Below are positions 18,752-26,549 of a DNA stretch of 64,000 nt, in pieces. A model generated the notes under the pieces. That model saw only the letters and a program-made list of their open reading frames with translations, ran no database searches and had not been told where the DNA came from. How positions within the stretch are numbered: position 1 is the first letter of the stretch; every line of letters starts with the position of its first letter. The DNA is from Hungatella sp. UBA7603 (lineage in GTDB: Bacteria > Bacillota > Clostridia > Lachnospirales > Lachnospiraceae): assembly GCA_002478865.1 (NCBI GenBank), contig DLJZ01000015.1, forward strand, positions 1-64,000, written 5' to 3'. The translations under genes were made by a program, and so were the position numbers.

Positions 18752-18780
18752 TTTACAGAATGTAAAAAACATGTTACTAT
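18752..18780 (+). promoter_or_regulatory. Promoter of the PHP gene
   Basis: TTTACA and TACTAT are 17 nt apart, ~35 nt before the start codon. Confidence 0.5.
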
Positions 18781-18814
18781 AGTGTTACCAAACTATTTCA
18801 ATTTGGAGGTTTCT

Positions 18815-19672
18815 ATGAATTTAGTTGATTTACACGTTCATTCCAATGCTTCGGATGGAACCTTAACTCCATCTGAGATCGTGTCGCTTGCCGTCAAAAA
18901 AAAGCTGACAGCCATTGCGCTGACAGATCACGATACCATTGACGGCTTAGAAGAAGCGAAAGAGGCTTCTTTTAACCAGCCCTTAGAAATTATTCCGGGC
19001 ATTGAACTCTCTTGCGTCTATAAAGGTCAGGAAATTCACATTCTGGGACTATTTGTTGATTCTTCCGATCCGCATTTCATTTCAGAAATCAGCGGACTTA
19101 AAAATATCCGGGACAAAAGAAATCAGGAAATAATCCGACGTTTCCAGGAAGCCGATATGAAATTTACCCTGGAAGAAGTAACCGCCGGCAACCCAAAGAC
19201 AGTCATAACCCGTGCTCATTTTGCCCGGGTGCTCTGCGAAAAAGGATATGTTAAAACCATGGATCAGGCATTTAAAAAATACTTGACTTATGGTTGTCAC
19301 TTCTGCCCGAAAAAGGAAGATATCACTCCAGAGCATGCCATGAAAATCCTGAAGGATAATCATGCATTTCCAGTCCTGGCTCATCCCTATCTATATCACA
19401 TGGGAGATAAAAAAACGGAAGAACTGGTAATGGATTTAAAAGATCTGGGACTTCTTGGTCTGGAGGTTTATCACTCTTCCAACAATTCCTATGAAAGCGG
19501 AAAACTAAAAAAGCTTACAAAACAATACGGTCTCTTCCCAACAGGAGGTTCCGACTTCCATGGAAACAACAAACCTGACATTGATTTAGGCAACGGACGG
19601 GGAGGGCTTCGTATCTCTTATCTTCTGCTTGAAGATATCAAAAAGTATCGAAAGGAACAGATGGGGCTTTAA
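18815..19672 (+). CDS. PHP-domain phosphoesterase (YciV/Rnm-like)
   Basis: 285 residues. Metal ligands of the PHP fold are visible: HVHSNASDGT near residue 7, TDHDTIDG near 37, the Glu in IIPGIELSC, HPYLYH near 188 and GSDFHG near 240. Relatives such as RNase AM/YciV hydrolyse short 5' nucleotides or nucleoside 3',5'-bisphosphate; which one this protein uses cannot be told. Strong GGAGG before the ATG at 18815; the longer frame includes the promoter. Its stop codon directly abuts the stop codon of hemB on the other strand. Confidence 0.85.
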   Translation: MNLVDLHVHSNASDGTLTPSEIVSLAVKKKLTAIALTDHDTIDGLEEAKEASFNQPLEIIPGIELSCVYKGQEIHILGLFVDSSDPHFISEISGLKNIRDKRNQEIIRRFQEADMKFTLEEVTAGNPKTVITRAHFARVLCEKGYVKTMDQAFKKYLTYGCHFCPKKEDITPEHAMKILKDNHAFPVLAHPYLYHMGDKKTEELVMDLKDLGLLGLEVYHSSNNSYESGKLKKLTKQYGLFPTGGSDFHGNNKPDIDLGNGRGGLRISYLLLEDIKKYRKEQMGL

Positions 19673-20656
19673 TCAGCCTATTTTTCCTTCATCCATAAAA
19701 CCTGCCAGTTCTATGGCAAAATAAGTGATTAATATATCTGCTCCAGCACGGAAGATGCTGACCGCTGATTCGCATATCACCTTTTCTTCATCTATAAAGC
19801 CTGCTTTTGAGGCTGCTTTTATCATGGCATATTCGCCGCTAACGCTGTACGCAGCAACTGGAACTTCATGTCGGTCTGCCACTTCTCTTATAATATCAAG
19901 ATAGGAAAGAGCAGGCTTTACCATGATAATATCAGCACCTTCGGATACATCTAGGTCTGTTTCCTTTAATGCTTCTTTCCGATTATGATAATCCATCTGG
20001 TAACTTTTTCGATCTCCAAAAGACGGAGCAGATCCAGCTGCTTCCCGGAACGGACCATAAAATGCCGAAGCATATTTTGCAGAATAAGCCATAATGGGCA
20101 CATTTAAAAATCCGGCTTCATCAAGGGCCTCCCTCATGGAGCCGATACGCCCATCCATCATATCAGAGGGAGCCACCATGTGAGCGCCTGCGAGGGCATG
20201 AGATACTGCAATCTTATTTAAATATTCAAGCGTCTTATCGTTATCCACGTTTTCCCCGCAGAGAATACCACAGTGGCCATGAGACGTATATTCGCACATA
20301 CACACATCTGTAAGAATATATACATTAGGATAGTTCTTTCTAATAAAGCGGATTGCCCGCTGAACAATACCCTCATCATCAAACGCCTGGCTTCCGCAGG
20401 TATCTTTTTCTGCTGGAATGCCAAATAGCATTAATTTTTCCACTCCGGCGCTTACCAGTCGGTCCATAATAAGAGAAAGCCTGTCTACGCTATAGCGAAA
20501 CTGCCCTTCCATGGTGGAGATTTCCTCAGTAATGCCTTCTCCGTCTATAACAAACAGGGGATAAATCAGAGACTGCTTGGAAACTCTTGTTTCCCTTACC
20601 ATTTTTCTCAAAGTGTCCGATGTTCGCAGCCTTCTTGGTCTGTATAATATATCCAT
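19673..20656 (-). CDS. hemB: Delta-aminolevulinic acid dehydratase (porphobilinogen synthase)
   Basis: Joins two 5-aminolevulinates into porphobilinogen for haem, sirohaem or corrinoid synthesis. 327 residues, the usual length. The Schiff-base lysines are Lys194 in YSAKYASAFYGPFR and Lys247 in IMVKPALSY; Cys119, Cys121 and Cys129 in DVCMCEYTSHGHC form the zinc site. RPRRLR near the start is also conserved. No other tetrapyrrole gene lies nearby, so this copy stands apart from any hem/cob cluster. No separate terminator fits between it and the convergent PHP gene. Confidence 0.96.
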   Translation of the reverse strand: MDILYRPRRLRTSDTLRKMVRETRVSKQSLIYPLFVIDGEGITEEISTMEGQFRYSVDRLSLIMDRLVSAGVEKLMLFGIPAEKDTCGSQAFDDEGIVQRAIRFIRKNYPNVYILTDVCMCEYTSHGHCGILCGENVDNDKTLEYLNKIAVSHALAGAHMVAPSDMMDGRIGSMREALDEAGFLNVPIMAYSAKYASAFYGPFREAAGSAPSFGDRKSYQMDYHNRKEALKETDLDVSEGADIIMVKPALSYLDIIREVADRHEVPVAAYSVSGEYAMIKAASKAGFIDEEKVICESAVSIFRAGADILITYFAIELAGFMDEGKIG

Positions 20657-20720
20657 TTATCTTACCTCCATTTTATTCCTGTACTATTATACACCCTCTT
20701 TACTAAGATTCAAGTAATTC

Positions 20721-20749
20721 TTGCAGTCAAATGAAAAAATGCTTATAAT
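20721..20749 (+). promoter_or_regulatory. Promoter of the 84-aa gene
   Basis: TTGCAG and a perfect TATAAT are 17 nt apart, ~40 nt upstream of the start codon. Confidence 0.6.
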
Positions 20750-20787
20750 AGAATTTGTATAATACGAAATAGAAATGAGGTACCTTT

Positions 20788-21042
20788 ATGGAAGAACTAT
20801 ATCAGGCAATAGAAGAAACCATCCGCATGAGCGGTTATAACGGCCCAGTGAATGGGGAAGAGATTTATAATGAAATCAGTGATGAGATTGAAGACAAAGA
20901 ACCAGGTGCTTATGTCTTCATGTCCAAAAAGACAGATGATGTTTTTTACGAATACAAAATACAGATTTTTGATGACCAATTTAACTTAAGTTCATTGGAT
21001 GTTCATACACCCACTCAGGTCTTTCATGCAGACTTTGATTAA
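20788..21042 (+). CDS. Small conserved-looking protein, function unknown
   Basis: 84 residues, acidic (pI low by composition), no membrane segment, no Cys. I do not recognise the family. It is probably real: a well-formed promoter, GAGGT 8 nt before the ATG, and coding-like codon use. The sequence begins with a helix (MEELYQAIEETIRMSG) followed by a mixed, Asp/Glu-rich part ending FHADFD. It is followed after 100 bp by another small gene with its own promoter. Confidence 0.6.
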   Translation: MEELYQAIEETIRMSGYNGPVNGEEIYNEISDEIEDKEPGAYVFMSKKTDDVFYEYKIQIFDDQFNLSSLDVHTPTQVFHADFD

Positions 21043-21062
21043 GGCATTTTAATAATTTCATA

Positions 21063-21091
21063 TTGTAGAATCTGGAAATCATTGGTATAAT
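21063..21091 (+). promoter_or_regulatory. Promoter of the 78-aa gene
   Basis: TTGTAG and TATAAT are 17 nt apart, ~50 nt before the start codon. Confidence 0.55.
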
Positions 21092-21142
21092 ATAAGCGTA
21101 GAAGCATTGACATTTCCACCCCTATCCTAAGGAGGGATTTAT

Positions 21143-21379
21143 ATGAAAGTTCATAATATCAAAGATGTTGAGAAGTTTTTTAAAGTCATCGAGGAATGTA
21201 AGGGAACAGTAGAATTGGTTTCCGCGGAAGGGGACCGAATCAATTTAAAATCAAAACTAAGCCAGTATTTTTCTATGGCTACTATCTTTTCTAATGGCTT
21301 CATTGATGAGCTTGAGCTTGTTGCCCATGATCCGGAAGATGTAGAACGACTGATCAAATATATGTATCAAGGAATATAA
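21143..21379 (+). CDS. Small protein, function unknown
   Basis: 78 residues, no signal peptide or membrane helix. It looks like an alpha/beta fold: an N-terminal helix (VEKFFKVIEECKG), a strand pair (TVELVSAEGDRINLKSKL), a helix and a final helix (EDVERLIKYMYQG). I do not recognise the family. AAGGAGG precedes the ATG, there is a separate promoter, and a strong terminator follows, so it is very likely expressed as a single gene. Confidence 0.6.
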   Translation: MKVHNIKDVEKFFKVIEECKGTVELVSAEGDRINLKSKLSQYFSMATIFSNGFIDELELVAHDPEDVERLIKYMYQGI

Positions 21380-21385
21380 AATTTA

Positions 21386-21438
21386 AAATCCCTTGGAATC
21401 TTGGTAAGGTGTTGCAATGCCAAGATTCCAGGGGATTT
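21386..21438. terminator. Long bidirectional terminator
   Basis: AAATCCCTTGGAATCTTGG pairs with CCAAGATTCCAGGGGATTT, a 19-bp stem with one mismatch. T-rich sequence follows on both strands; it separates convergent genes. Confidence 0.8.
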
Positions 21439-21439
21439 C

Positions 21440-22588
21440 TTATGGTATTAAAGTTTTTTTACTTTTAACTGACTTTTCTTTTTTTAGTCTCACATTGACT
21501 GCTTCCCGTAGAAGGGTATACAATACAGAACTCAAAGGAATGAATATAAGCATTCCCAAAACTCCCATAGTACTGCCTCCAAGGGTAACAGCCACCAGTA
21601 CCCAGATAGAAGGAAGACCAACAGAATTTCCAACTACATGAGGATAGATTAAGTTTCCTTCAATCTGCTGAAGTACAAAGAATATGATAAGAAATATCAA
21701 TGCTTGCAGAGGCTGAACCATGAGCATTAAAAACGCTCCGATCGCACAGCCTATAAACGCTCCAAACATAGGTATTAACGCTGTAAATGCGATTAATACG
21801 CCGATTAAAAGAGCATAAGGAAGCTTAAAGATGGATAGTGTAACAAAAAACATGCTTCCAAGGATCACAGCCTCCAGACACTGCCCTGCAAAAAAGTTAG
21901 CGAATGTAGTATGAACAAGATCCAGTATTTCCAACGTGCGCAGAGTCACTGCATCAGGGAGATAGGCTCTCATCACCTTTTTAAACTGGCGTGAAAGCGT
22001 TTCTTTCTGTAACAGAATATATACAGCAAATACAAAACCAATAACAAAGGTGGTAACTCCGCTTATAATAGACATAGCCGCGGATACTGTAGATGATAAC
22101 ACCGTTCCTGCCCCGTTGGATAGGAACTCTACCACTCGGTTTAAAAAGGATTTCCAATCTATTTCAATGCTATTAATATAATCTGCAACTTCCGGGAACT
22201 GGGCAAATAGCTTCTCTGCCTCAGTTTTAACTCCTGCTAAGAACGCAGGTATGTTGTTTTGCAGACTTAATAGAGTATCAATCACCTGGGGCATAACTAC
22301 GAAGGTTACCAAAACTACGACTCCAACCACAAAGATGATGGAAATACATAAACTTAAAGGCCGAAGTAGCTTGCTCTCTCTCTTTAACGGCAAAAGTGTT
22401 TCAATTCTCTGCATAGGAACATTAATTATAAATGCCATGACCCCACCCAGTAAGAATGGTGTAACAAATCCAAATATCTTTACAACGTATCCAAATACAC
22501 TTCTGTAGTTAAAACCTATGACTACGGCTGCCACTGCAAATACAATCAGCCAACGAATTTTCTTAATTGTAGCCTCACTTAACTCCAT
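21440..22588 (-). CDS. AI-2E family transporter (YtvI/TqsA-like)
   Basis: 382 residues with about eight membrane helices in the family pattern: two N-terminal, a soluble central part (~80-150), then helices including ALIPMFGAFIGCAIGAF and the final VALVAVTLGG region. The family includes TqsA and sodium/proton antiporters; the AI-2 role is not general. The start overlaps the alanyl-tRNA editing gene by 14 bp, with AAAGGAG before it, so the two are co-translated. Confidence 0.88.
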   Translation of the reverse strand: MELSEATIKKIRWLIVFAVAAVVIGFNYRSVFGYVVKIFGFVTPFLLGGVMAFIINVPMQRIETLLPLKRESKLLRPLSLCISIIFVVGVVVLVTFVVMPQVIDTLLSLQNNIPAFLAGVKTEAEKLFAQFPEVADYINSIEIDWKSFLNRVVEFLSNGAGTVLSSTVSAAMSIISGVTTFVIGFVFAVYILLQKETLSRQFKKVMRAYLPDAVTLRTLEILDLVHTTFANFFAGQCLEAVILGSMFFVTLSIFKLPYALLIGVLIAFTALIPMFGAFIGCAIGAFLMLMVQPLQALIFLIIFFVLQQIEGNLIYPHVVGNSVGLPSIWVLVAVTLGGSTMGVLGMLIFIPLSSVLYTLLREAVNVRLKKEKSVKSKKTLIP

Positions 22589-23753
22589 GTTGTTCTCCTT
22601 TCATTTCGTTTACAAATATCTCTTCTATCTCTTTTGCGTCAGCACGGAAGGTTCCCTGTGCCATCAAAGAATTTCCCCCTCCACGACCGTCAAGCTTTTC
22701 ATTCATAGACTTTGATAAGGATCGCATATCCATTAAGCTGCTTCCAACTGCATACTGATACATATGATCTGCACCGGAACATACAAGAACCACATTTCCT
22801 TTCTGCCCTTCATATAGCATGGTACAAAGTTGTCTAAGCTGAACCGGAGATAATCCATCTTCAAATACTACAAGAGGCTGATCAGATATGGGGTATTCCA
22901 GCACTTTTTTATCTAGCAGCACCTTAAACAACCGGCCAATCAAGCCGTCCTTTTTCAATCCTTCCTCTTTTAACTTATCCACTGCATCTAAAATCCCATC
23001 AGGCTTGGCCGATAAAAGGGCTGAAATACTCGATACGGATTTCATCTTCTTGCGATAATCAAGAAGCGCCAGCTTTCCACACAGCATTGACATTCTTACT
23101 CCGCCTTTGTAATTCATAAGGCCGGTCACTTTTACCATGCCAATTTCTCCGGTAGTCATTACATGAGTTCCACAACAGGCACACACATCTCCATTTGGAA
23201 TTTCTATGATACGGACCTGCCCGCTTAATTCTTTTTTGCTGCGATAATCCATAGAAGAAAGTTCTTCTTTGGAAGGATAACATTCAATTATGGGTACATT
23301 TTTCCAGATAAGGTCATTTACCTCTTCTTCTATAGCTTCTGCCTGATCCCAGGTAAGCACTCCGTTAAAATCTACCGTAATTTCGTCTTTTCCCATATGA
23401 AATCCCACATTATCATAACCATAATGCTTATGTACGATGCCGGACAAAATATGCTCCCCGGAGTGATTTTGCATAAGGAAAAACCTTCTATCCCAGTCTA
23501 CGATTCCTATCAACTTACTTTCAGGCAATAGCTGCATGTCAACGATATGAACAATCCCCTCTGCCCTTTCCTGGACGTCGAGCACCTTAGCCTCTCCAAG
23601 TCTGCCTGTATCTGCTGGCTGGCCACCGCCTTCTGGGTAGAACGCTGTCCGATTCAAAAGAACCTCATACTGTCCGTTCTTTCCCTGCCTGCAATCAATG
23701 ACTTCGGCTTCAAAATTCGTTACATATGGTTTTTCATAATACAATTTTTCCAT
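22575..23753 (-). CDS. alaX: Alanyl-tRNA editing protein (AlaX-L type)
   Basis: Free-standing editing enzyme that removes Ser or Gly wrongly attached to tRNA-Ala. 392 residues: an N-terminal beta domain (AFYPEGGGQPADTGRL), the zinc editing centre HSGEHILSG near residue 95 and CCGTH near 190, and a C-terminal DHHA1 domain ending DGRGGGNSLMAQGTF. This is the long AlaX form found with DHHA1. The ATG at 23753 has GAGG 8 nt upstream; an in-frame GTG three codons earlier overlaps the ribosome site. Upstream gene of a two-gene unit. Confidence 0.9.
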   Translation of the reverse strand: MEKLYYEKPYVTNFEAEVIDCRQGKNGQYEVLLNRTAFYPEGGGQPADTGRLGEAKVLDVQERAEGIVHIVDMQLLPESKLIGIVDWDRRFFLMQNHSGEHILSGIVHKHYGYDNVGFHMGKDEITVDFNGVLTWDQAEAIEEEVNDLIWKNVPIIECYPSKEELSSMDYRSKKELSGQVRIIEIPNGDVCACCGTHVMTTGEIGMVKVTGLMNYKGGVRMSMLCGKLALLDYRKKMKSVSSISALLSAKPDGILDAVDKLKEEGLKKDGLIGRLFKVLLDKKVLEYPISDQPLVVFEDGLSPVQLRQLCTMLYEGQKGNVVLVCSGADHMYQYAVGSSLMDMRSLSKSMNEKLDGRGGGNSLMAQGTFRADAKEIEEIFVNEMKGEQHGVK

Positions 23754-23847
23754 CTTCTGCACCTCTTTTTCCTGTTGTTACTTATTATACACAACAATTG
23801 GATAAGTTCAATCACATGAAAACAAAATTTTTTCAAAATATTTGGAA

Positions 23848-23874
23848 ACAGTGGCAAGCTGACATTCATACACT
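23848..23874 (+). promoter_or_regulatory. SigK/SigE-like mother-cell promoter
   Basis: CATACACT matches the SigE -10 (CATACANT) and the core of SigK (CATA). The dinucleotide AC lies 17 nt upstream, as in the SigK consensus. It sits ~33 nt before a Gly/Cys-rich gene of a kind linked to spore coats. Confidence 0.5.
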
Positions 23875-23907
23875 TACATTGTAAACAAAATATTTGGAGG
23901 AACCAAT

Positions 23908-24165
23908 ATGAGTGATCTGGCAGCAACTAACTGTGGATGCGGATGCGACAACGGAGGATGTAACAATGGAAATGGCTTTAATTTTATTTGGCTTATCCTG
24001 ATCCTTTGCTGCTGCGGCGGCGGCAATAACGGTTGTGGCAACAATTGCGGTGGCGGTTGTGGCGGTAATGATGGTTGTGGTAGTTGGATTTGGATCATCA
24101 TTCTTCTGTCCTGCTGCGGCGGCGGCGGTTTTGGTGGTTGTGGTGGAAATAATTTCTGCTGCTAA
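23908..24165 (+). CDS. Gly/Cys-rich small protein (HCB/chorion-like), probable coat component
   Basis: 85 residues, extremely rich in Gly, Cys and Asn: CGCGCDNGGC at the start, CCCGGGNNGCG in the middle and GGCGGNNFCC at the end. Two short hydrophobic strips (FIWLILILCCC and WIWIIILLSCC) repeat the same theme. Clostridial genomes name such genes chorion-like high-cysteine proteins, a label by composition only. A role in cross-linked spore coat is inferred from composition and the SigK-like promoter. GGAGG precedes the ATG and a strong terminator follows. The near-repeats make it prone to length change. Confidence 0.75.
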   Translation: MSDLAATNCGCGCDNGGCNNGNGFNFIWLILILCCCGGGNNGCGNNCGGGCGGNDGCGSWIWIIILLSCCGGGGFGGCGGNNFCC

Positions 24166-24175
24166 AAACGAACAT

Positions 24176-24214
24176 AAAACGGGGCCCGATTCCTTACGAA
24201 TCGGGCCCTGTTTT
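24176..24214. terminator. Strong bidirectional terminator
   Basis: AAAACGGGGCCCGATTC pairs with GAATCGGGCCCTGTTTT around five bases, one mismatch. It ends the Gly/Cys-rich gene and the convergent 49-aa gene. Confidence 0.85.
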
Positions 24215-24220
24215 CATCCA

Positions 24221-24370
24221 TCAGCGGTTCTGACTATTTTCCTGTCCTGGTCTCATATAGGGGCCTTGGTTTTCGCTTCCCTTACCAGGATTACGGATCT
24301 GTTTCCTTTTCATGCACTCATCATCAATTTCGTATACGGCATTACCATCTATAATTAATCTGCTTCTCAT
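24221..24370 (-). CDS. 49-aa basic protein, function unknown
   Basis: Starts MRSRLIIDGNAVYEIDDEC and ends in a Gly/Pro/Asn-rich tail. The family is not recognised. Support for a real gene: a strong minus-strand promoter (TTGACA, 17 nt, TATTAG) just upstream, AGGAGAG before the ATG, and a terminator just after the stop. The frame runs 14 codons further, but that extension overlaps the promoter. The motif VIDGNAVYEIDEEC-like seems to me to recur in clostridial small proteins, but this is memory, not a search. Confidence 0.5.
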   Translation of the reverse strand: MRSRLIIDGNAVYEIDDECMKRKQIRNPGKGSENQGPYMRPGQENSQNR

Positions 24371-24393
24371 ATCTATATCACTCTCCTGTAATA

Positions 24394-24422
24394 CTAATAT
24401 ATGCAGCCGCATATATTGTCAA
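24394..24422 (-). promoter_or_regulatory. Promoter with embedded operator dyad
   Basis: On the minus strand TTGACA and TATTAG are 17 nt apart. The spacer is filled by AATATATGC-AGCC-GCATATATT (24396-24417), a perfect 9-bp dyad on which a regulator could sit. It lies between divergent genes and may control both. Confidence 0.6.
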
Positions 24423-24446
24423 CAAGAAAATTAAGGATCTTAAGCT

Positions 24447-24980
24447 ATGAACGATGAACAAAATATGCGCGCTAATGATCTAGATTCTCGCATCGAAAAT
24501 AATCATTTACAGATGATGAAGGCCGCTCTGCCTTTCATGGGTGTGCCTCAGCAGCGTATTATCTCTTACTTTGTTAAATTCAATGAGCTGCAGCGCACTA
24601 TAAACCTATTTGAAGATGAAGAGGTTGCAACTATGGGAATCTGTTCTGCCGATAATCGTCAATCACCAGATTCTCCCATTGAGATGCTTAACACCATCAA
24701 GCACTTTGCGAACCAAAACGAACAGGATTTAATAGACTTAATCCTCAACACGTTTCAGGGATTTAAAATTGCAGGTGCGTATCAGGACTTTGTCCCTACT
24801 TCAAGCGTCCCTGTACAGGCTCAGTCGGAAGGAGAGAATAAAACGCAAAATACCAGGCGCCAAAACAATCCTTTTGGCAAAATGCCTTTGGATCAGATAA
24901 AGAATTTTATGCCACCAGAACAGCAGTCCATGTTTGACACTATGCAACTAATGATGTCCGCCATGCAGCAGATGAATTAG
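24447..24980 (+). CDS. Unknown protein, 177 aa
   Basis: Soluble, Gln/Met/Asn-rich. An N-terminal helical part (HLQMMKAALPFMGVPQQRIIS, residues ~20-40, then a helix to 60), a central helix (QDLIDLILNTFQGF), a disordered Gln/Asn-rich linker and a Met-rich C-terminus (MFDTMQLMMSAMQQMN). I do not recognise the family. AAGGA precedes the ATG. It forms a likely two-gene unit with the next gene, 52 bp downstream; both share a Met/Gln-rich, helical character. Confidence 0.55.
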   Translation: MNDEQNMRANDLDSRIENNHLQMMKAALPFMGVPQQRIISYFVKFNELQRTINLFEDEEVATMGICSADNRQSPDSPIEMLNTIKHFANQNEQDLIDLILNTFQGFKIAGAYQDFVPTSSVPVQAQSEGENKTQNTRRQNNPFGKMPLDQIKNFMPPEQQSMFDTMQLMMSAMQQMN

Positions 24981-25032
24981 TACGTTAACCAGATGAAGTT
25001 ACATACTCACATAGAAAGGAAGATTGCAATCC

Positions 25033-25320
25033 ATGAACTCAAACTGGAAACAGGACCCAAGACTTAAAAAAATGAATTCCCAGAAAATTGCTTTGCTAAA
25101 CGAATTTGCCAACCGGGTAGATAAAACCCCACAAAACCAGCTCATGACTACACTTATGTCTTTAAACGCAGAGGCAAATCAAAAAGGCATCCAATTTAAC
25201 AACGAGGAAACCGACCTGCTCATCTCCATTATGAGTGCCAACATGTCTCCAGCGGAGAAAAACCGTATGGAGACCCTCCGCATGTTATCAAAAAACCTAA
25301 TGAACCGGAATAAGAAGTAA
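25033..25320 (+). CDS. Unknown helical protein, 95 aa
   Basis: Charged, helical, no membrane segment: DPRLKKMNSQKIALLNEFAN, then NQLMTTLMSLNAEANQ and a final MSPAEKNRMETLRMLSKNLM. Function not recognised. The ATG at 25033 is preceded by AAAGGAAG; a TTG three codons earlier is possible but weaker. Partner of the preceding gene; the pair ends at a strong terminator. Confidence 0.55.
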   Translation: MNSNWKQDPRLKKMNSQKIALLNEFANRVDKTPQNQLMTTLMSLNAEANQKGIQFNNEETDLLISIMSANMSPAEKNRMETLRMLSKNLMNRNKK

Positions 25321-25321
25321 A

Positions 25322-25370
25322 AAAAGGGACATTATGGTTGATTGAAAAAATCAGGCATAATGTCCCTTTT
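25322..25370. terminator. Terminator hairpin, copy 1 of a GGACATTA-stem family
   Basis: AAAAGGGACATTATG pairs perfectly with CATAATGTCCCTTTT (15 bp, 19-nt loop). Bidirectional between convergent genes. The stem core GGACATTAT recurs in two further hairpins at 26018 and 26871. Confidence 0.8.
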
Positions 25371-25373
25371 CCT

Positions 25374-26000
25374 CTATTTTTCTATCTTTGCTTCCTTAAT
25401 CCGTTTTTTTAAGAATAATAAAAATGCCGTACCACAGGCACAAAGAACCACTGCACCTATTACTGAGGTTGCAAACCCCAGTTTATGTACAATGACTTCC
25501 CAGTTATTTCCTGCCGCTGCTCCCAAATTTACAAGTAGCAGATTCCAAAATAGCGAACCGATAAAGGTAAATAAGATAAATATCGGCAGGTTCATCTTTG
25601 AAGTGCCAGCTGGCAGTGAGATGAGACATCTTAAAACTGGAACGCATCTGCAAAACAATACCGAATATCTTCCTTTTTTTTGAAACCACTCCGTGGATTT
25701 ATAAATATCGTCCTTCTTAAAACCAAGGAGCTTTCCTAATTTTGTATCCACCAAAGCAGCCAGCCTATCTTCCGATATAAAGCGTCCTATGCCATATAGC
25801 CCAAGAGAACCCACTACCGATAAAACAGTGGCGTCTAAGATGACTCCTGGCACTGTCATGGTAGACTGAGTGGTCATAAGCCCCGCAAAGGTCAACACAA
25901 GTTCTGAAGGAACAAAAGGGAGAATATTTTCAAGTACTACAAAAACCATGATTGCAAGATATCCGTAATGATTCATTGCCTGAATGATAAATTGATCCAT
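25374..26000 (-). CDS. DedA-family membrane protein
   Basis: 208 residues, about five membrane segments. Family marks: LENILPFVPSELVLTFAG near residue 24 and the re-entrant FCRCVPVLRCLISLPAGTSKM near 118, with the conserved Arg residues. DedA (SNARE-associated/VTT) proteins move phospholipids across the membrane or support proton homeostasis; which applies is unknown. A palindromic hairpin with GGACATTA stem lies 18 bp upstream of its start, unusually close to the ribosome site. Confidence 0.9.
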   Translation of the reverse strand: MDQFIIQAMNHYGYLAIMVFVVLENILPFVPSELVLTFAGLMTTQSTMTVPGVILDATVLSVVGSLGLYGIGRFISEDRLAALVDTKLGKLLGFKKDDIYKSTEWFQKKGRYSVLFCRCVPVLRCLISLPAGTSKMNLPIFILFTFIGSLFWNLLLVNLGAAAGNNWEVIVHKLGFATSVIGAVVLCACGTAFLLFLKKRIKEAKIEK

Positions 26001-26017
26001 TTTAATGCCTTTCTATG

Positions 26018-26063
26018 AATAAGGACATTATCAGCCATATTAATATGCCATAATGTCCTTATT
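26018..26063. repeat. Inverted repeat, copy 2 of the GGACATTA-stem family
   Basis: AATAAGGACATTAT pairs with ATAATGTCCTTATT (14 bp). Its loop holds a second palindrome, CATATTAATATG, so it could extrude as a double hairpin. Located between the DedA start and the 86-aa gene: a terminator for the latter or a leader element of the former. Confidence 0.6.
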
Positions 26064-26288
26064 GTATGTTATTAAATTGTTATCATCTGATTGAGTAAAA
26101 TTACATTGATAGTATAGGCTAGATTTGCCTTATCGTCAAGGTTTTACATTCTTAACATAGCATTTACCCGAATTTGATACCGCCAGATATGTTATAAATC
26201 TTGCCTTATTTCCTATGAACTTAAACATTTTTCATGGCTGAAATGTAAAACTTAATGTTTATTCACAGTTCATTCATACACAGTAATC

Positions 26289-26549
26289 TTATTTTTCATC
26301 TAATAAATGAAACAACTCATCCTGATCAAAATACAAACCACTGATCGTTAGATCATTAACTATTTTATTAATCATAAAAAGTTGAGATTCTTTATCCCAC
26401 TTGCTTAACTCACTCTTAATCGTATCAAGTCCACCCTGTTTATTAAATCTATAACGATCTTTTAAACATTCAAAATAATATTCATATTGATTGGTAAAAT
26501 GTTTATTACTTACTTCTTTCATCTTCTCTAAATCTTGTAATGTTTGCAT
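26289..26549 (-). CDS. Unknown small protein, 86 aa
   Basis: Soluble, charged, rich in Lys, Asp, Tyr and Phe. Mostly helical: LQDLEKMKEVSNKHF, then YEYYFECLKDRYRF, with an acidic C-terminus (DQDELFHLLDEK). Not recognised. GGGAG 7 nt before the ATG at 26549 favours this start over one 13 codons earlier. It sits alone in an AT-rich stretch, with ~290 bp and ~440 bp of non-coding DNA on its sides. Confidence 0.45.
   Translation of the reverse strand: MQTLQDLEKMKEVSNKHFTNQYEYYFECLKDRYRFNKQGGLDTIKSELSKWDKESQLFMINKIVNDLTISGLYFDQDELFHLLDEK

Noticed and set aside
23874-24101. Pro/Leu/Gln-rich minus-strand frame
   Set aside because: Complement of the Gly/Cys-rich gene; the repetitive composition comes from GGC/GGT codons on the other strand.
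23908-24165. Gly/Cys repeats as a CRISPR or tandem DNA repeat
   Set aside because: No regular unit or spacers; the repetition is at codon level.
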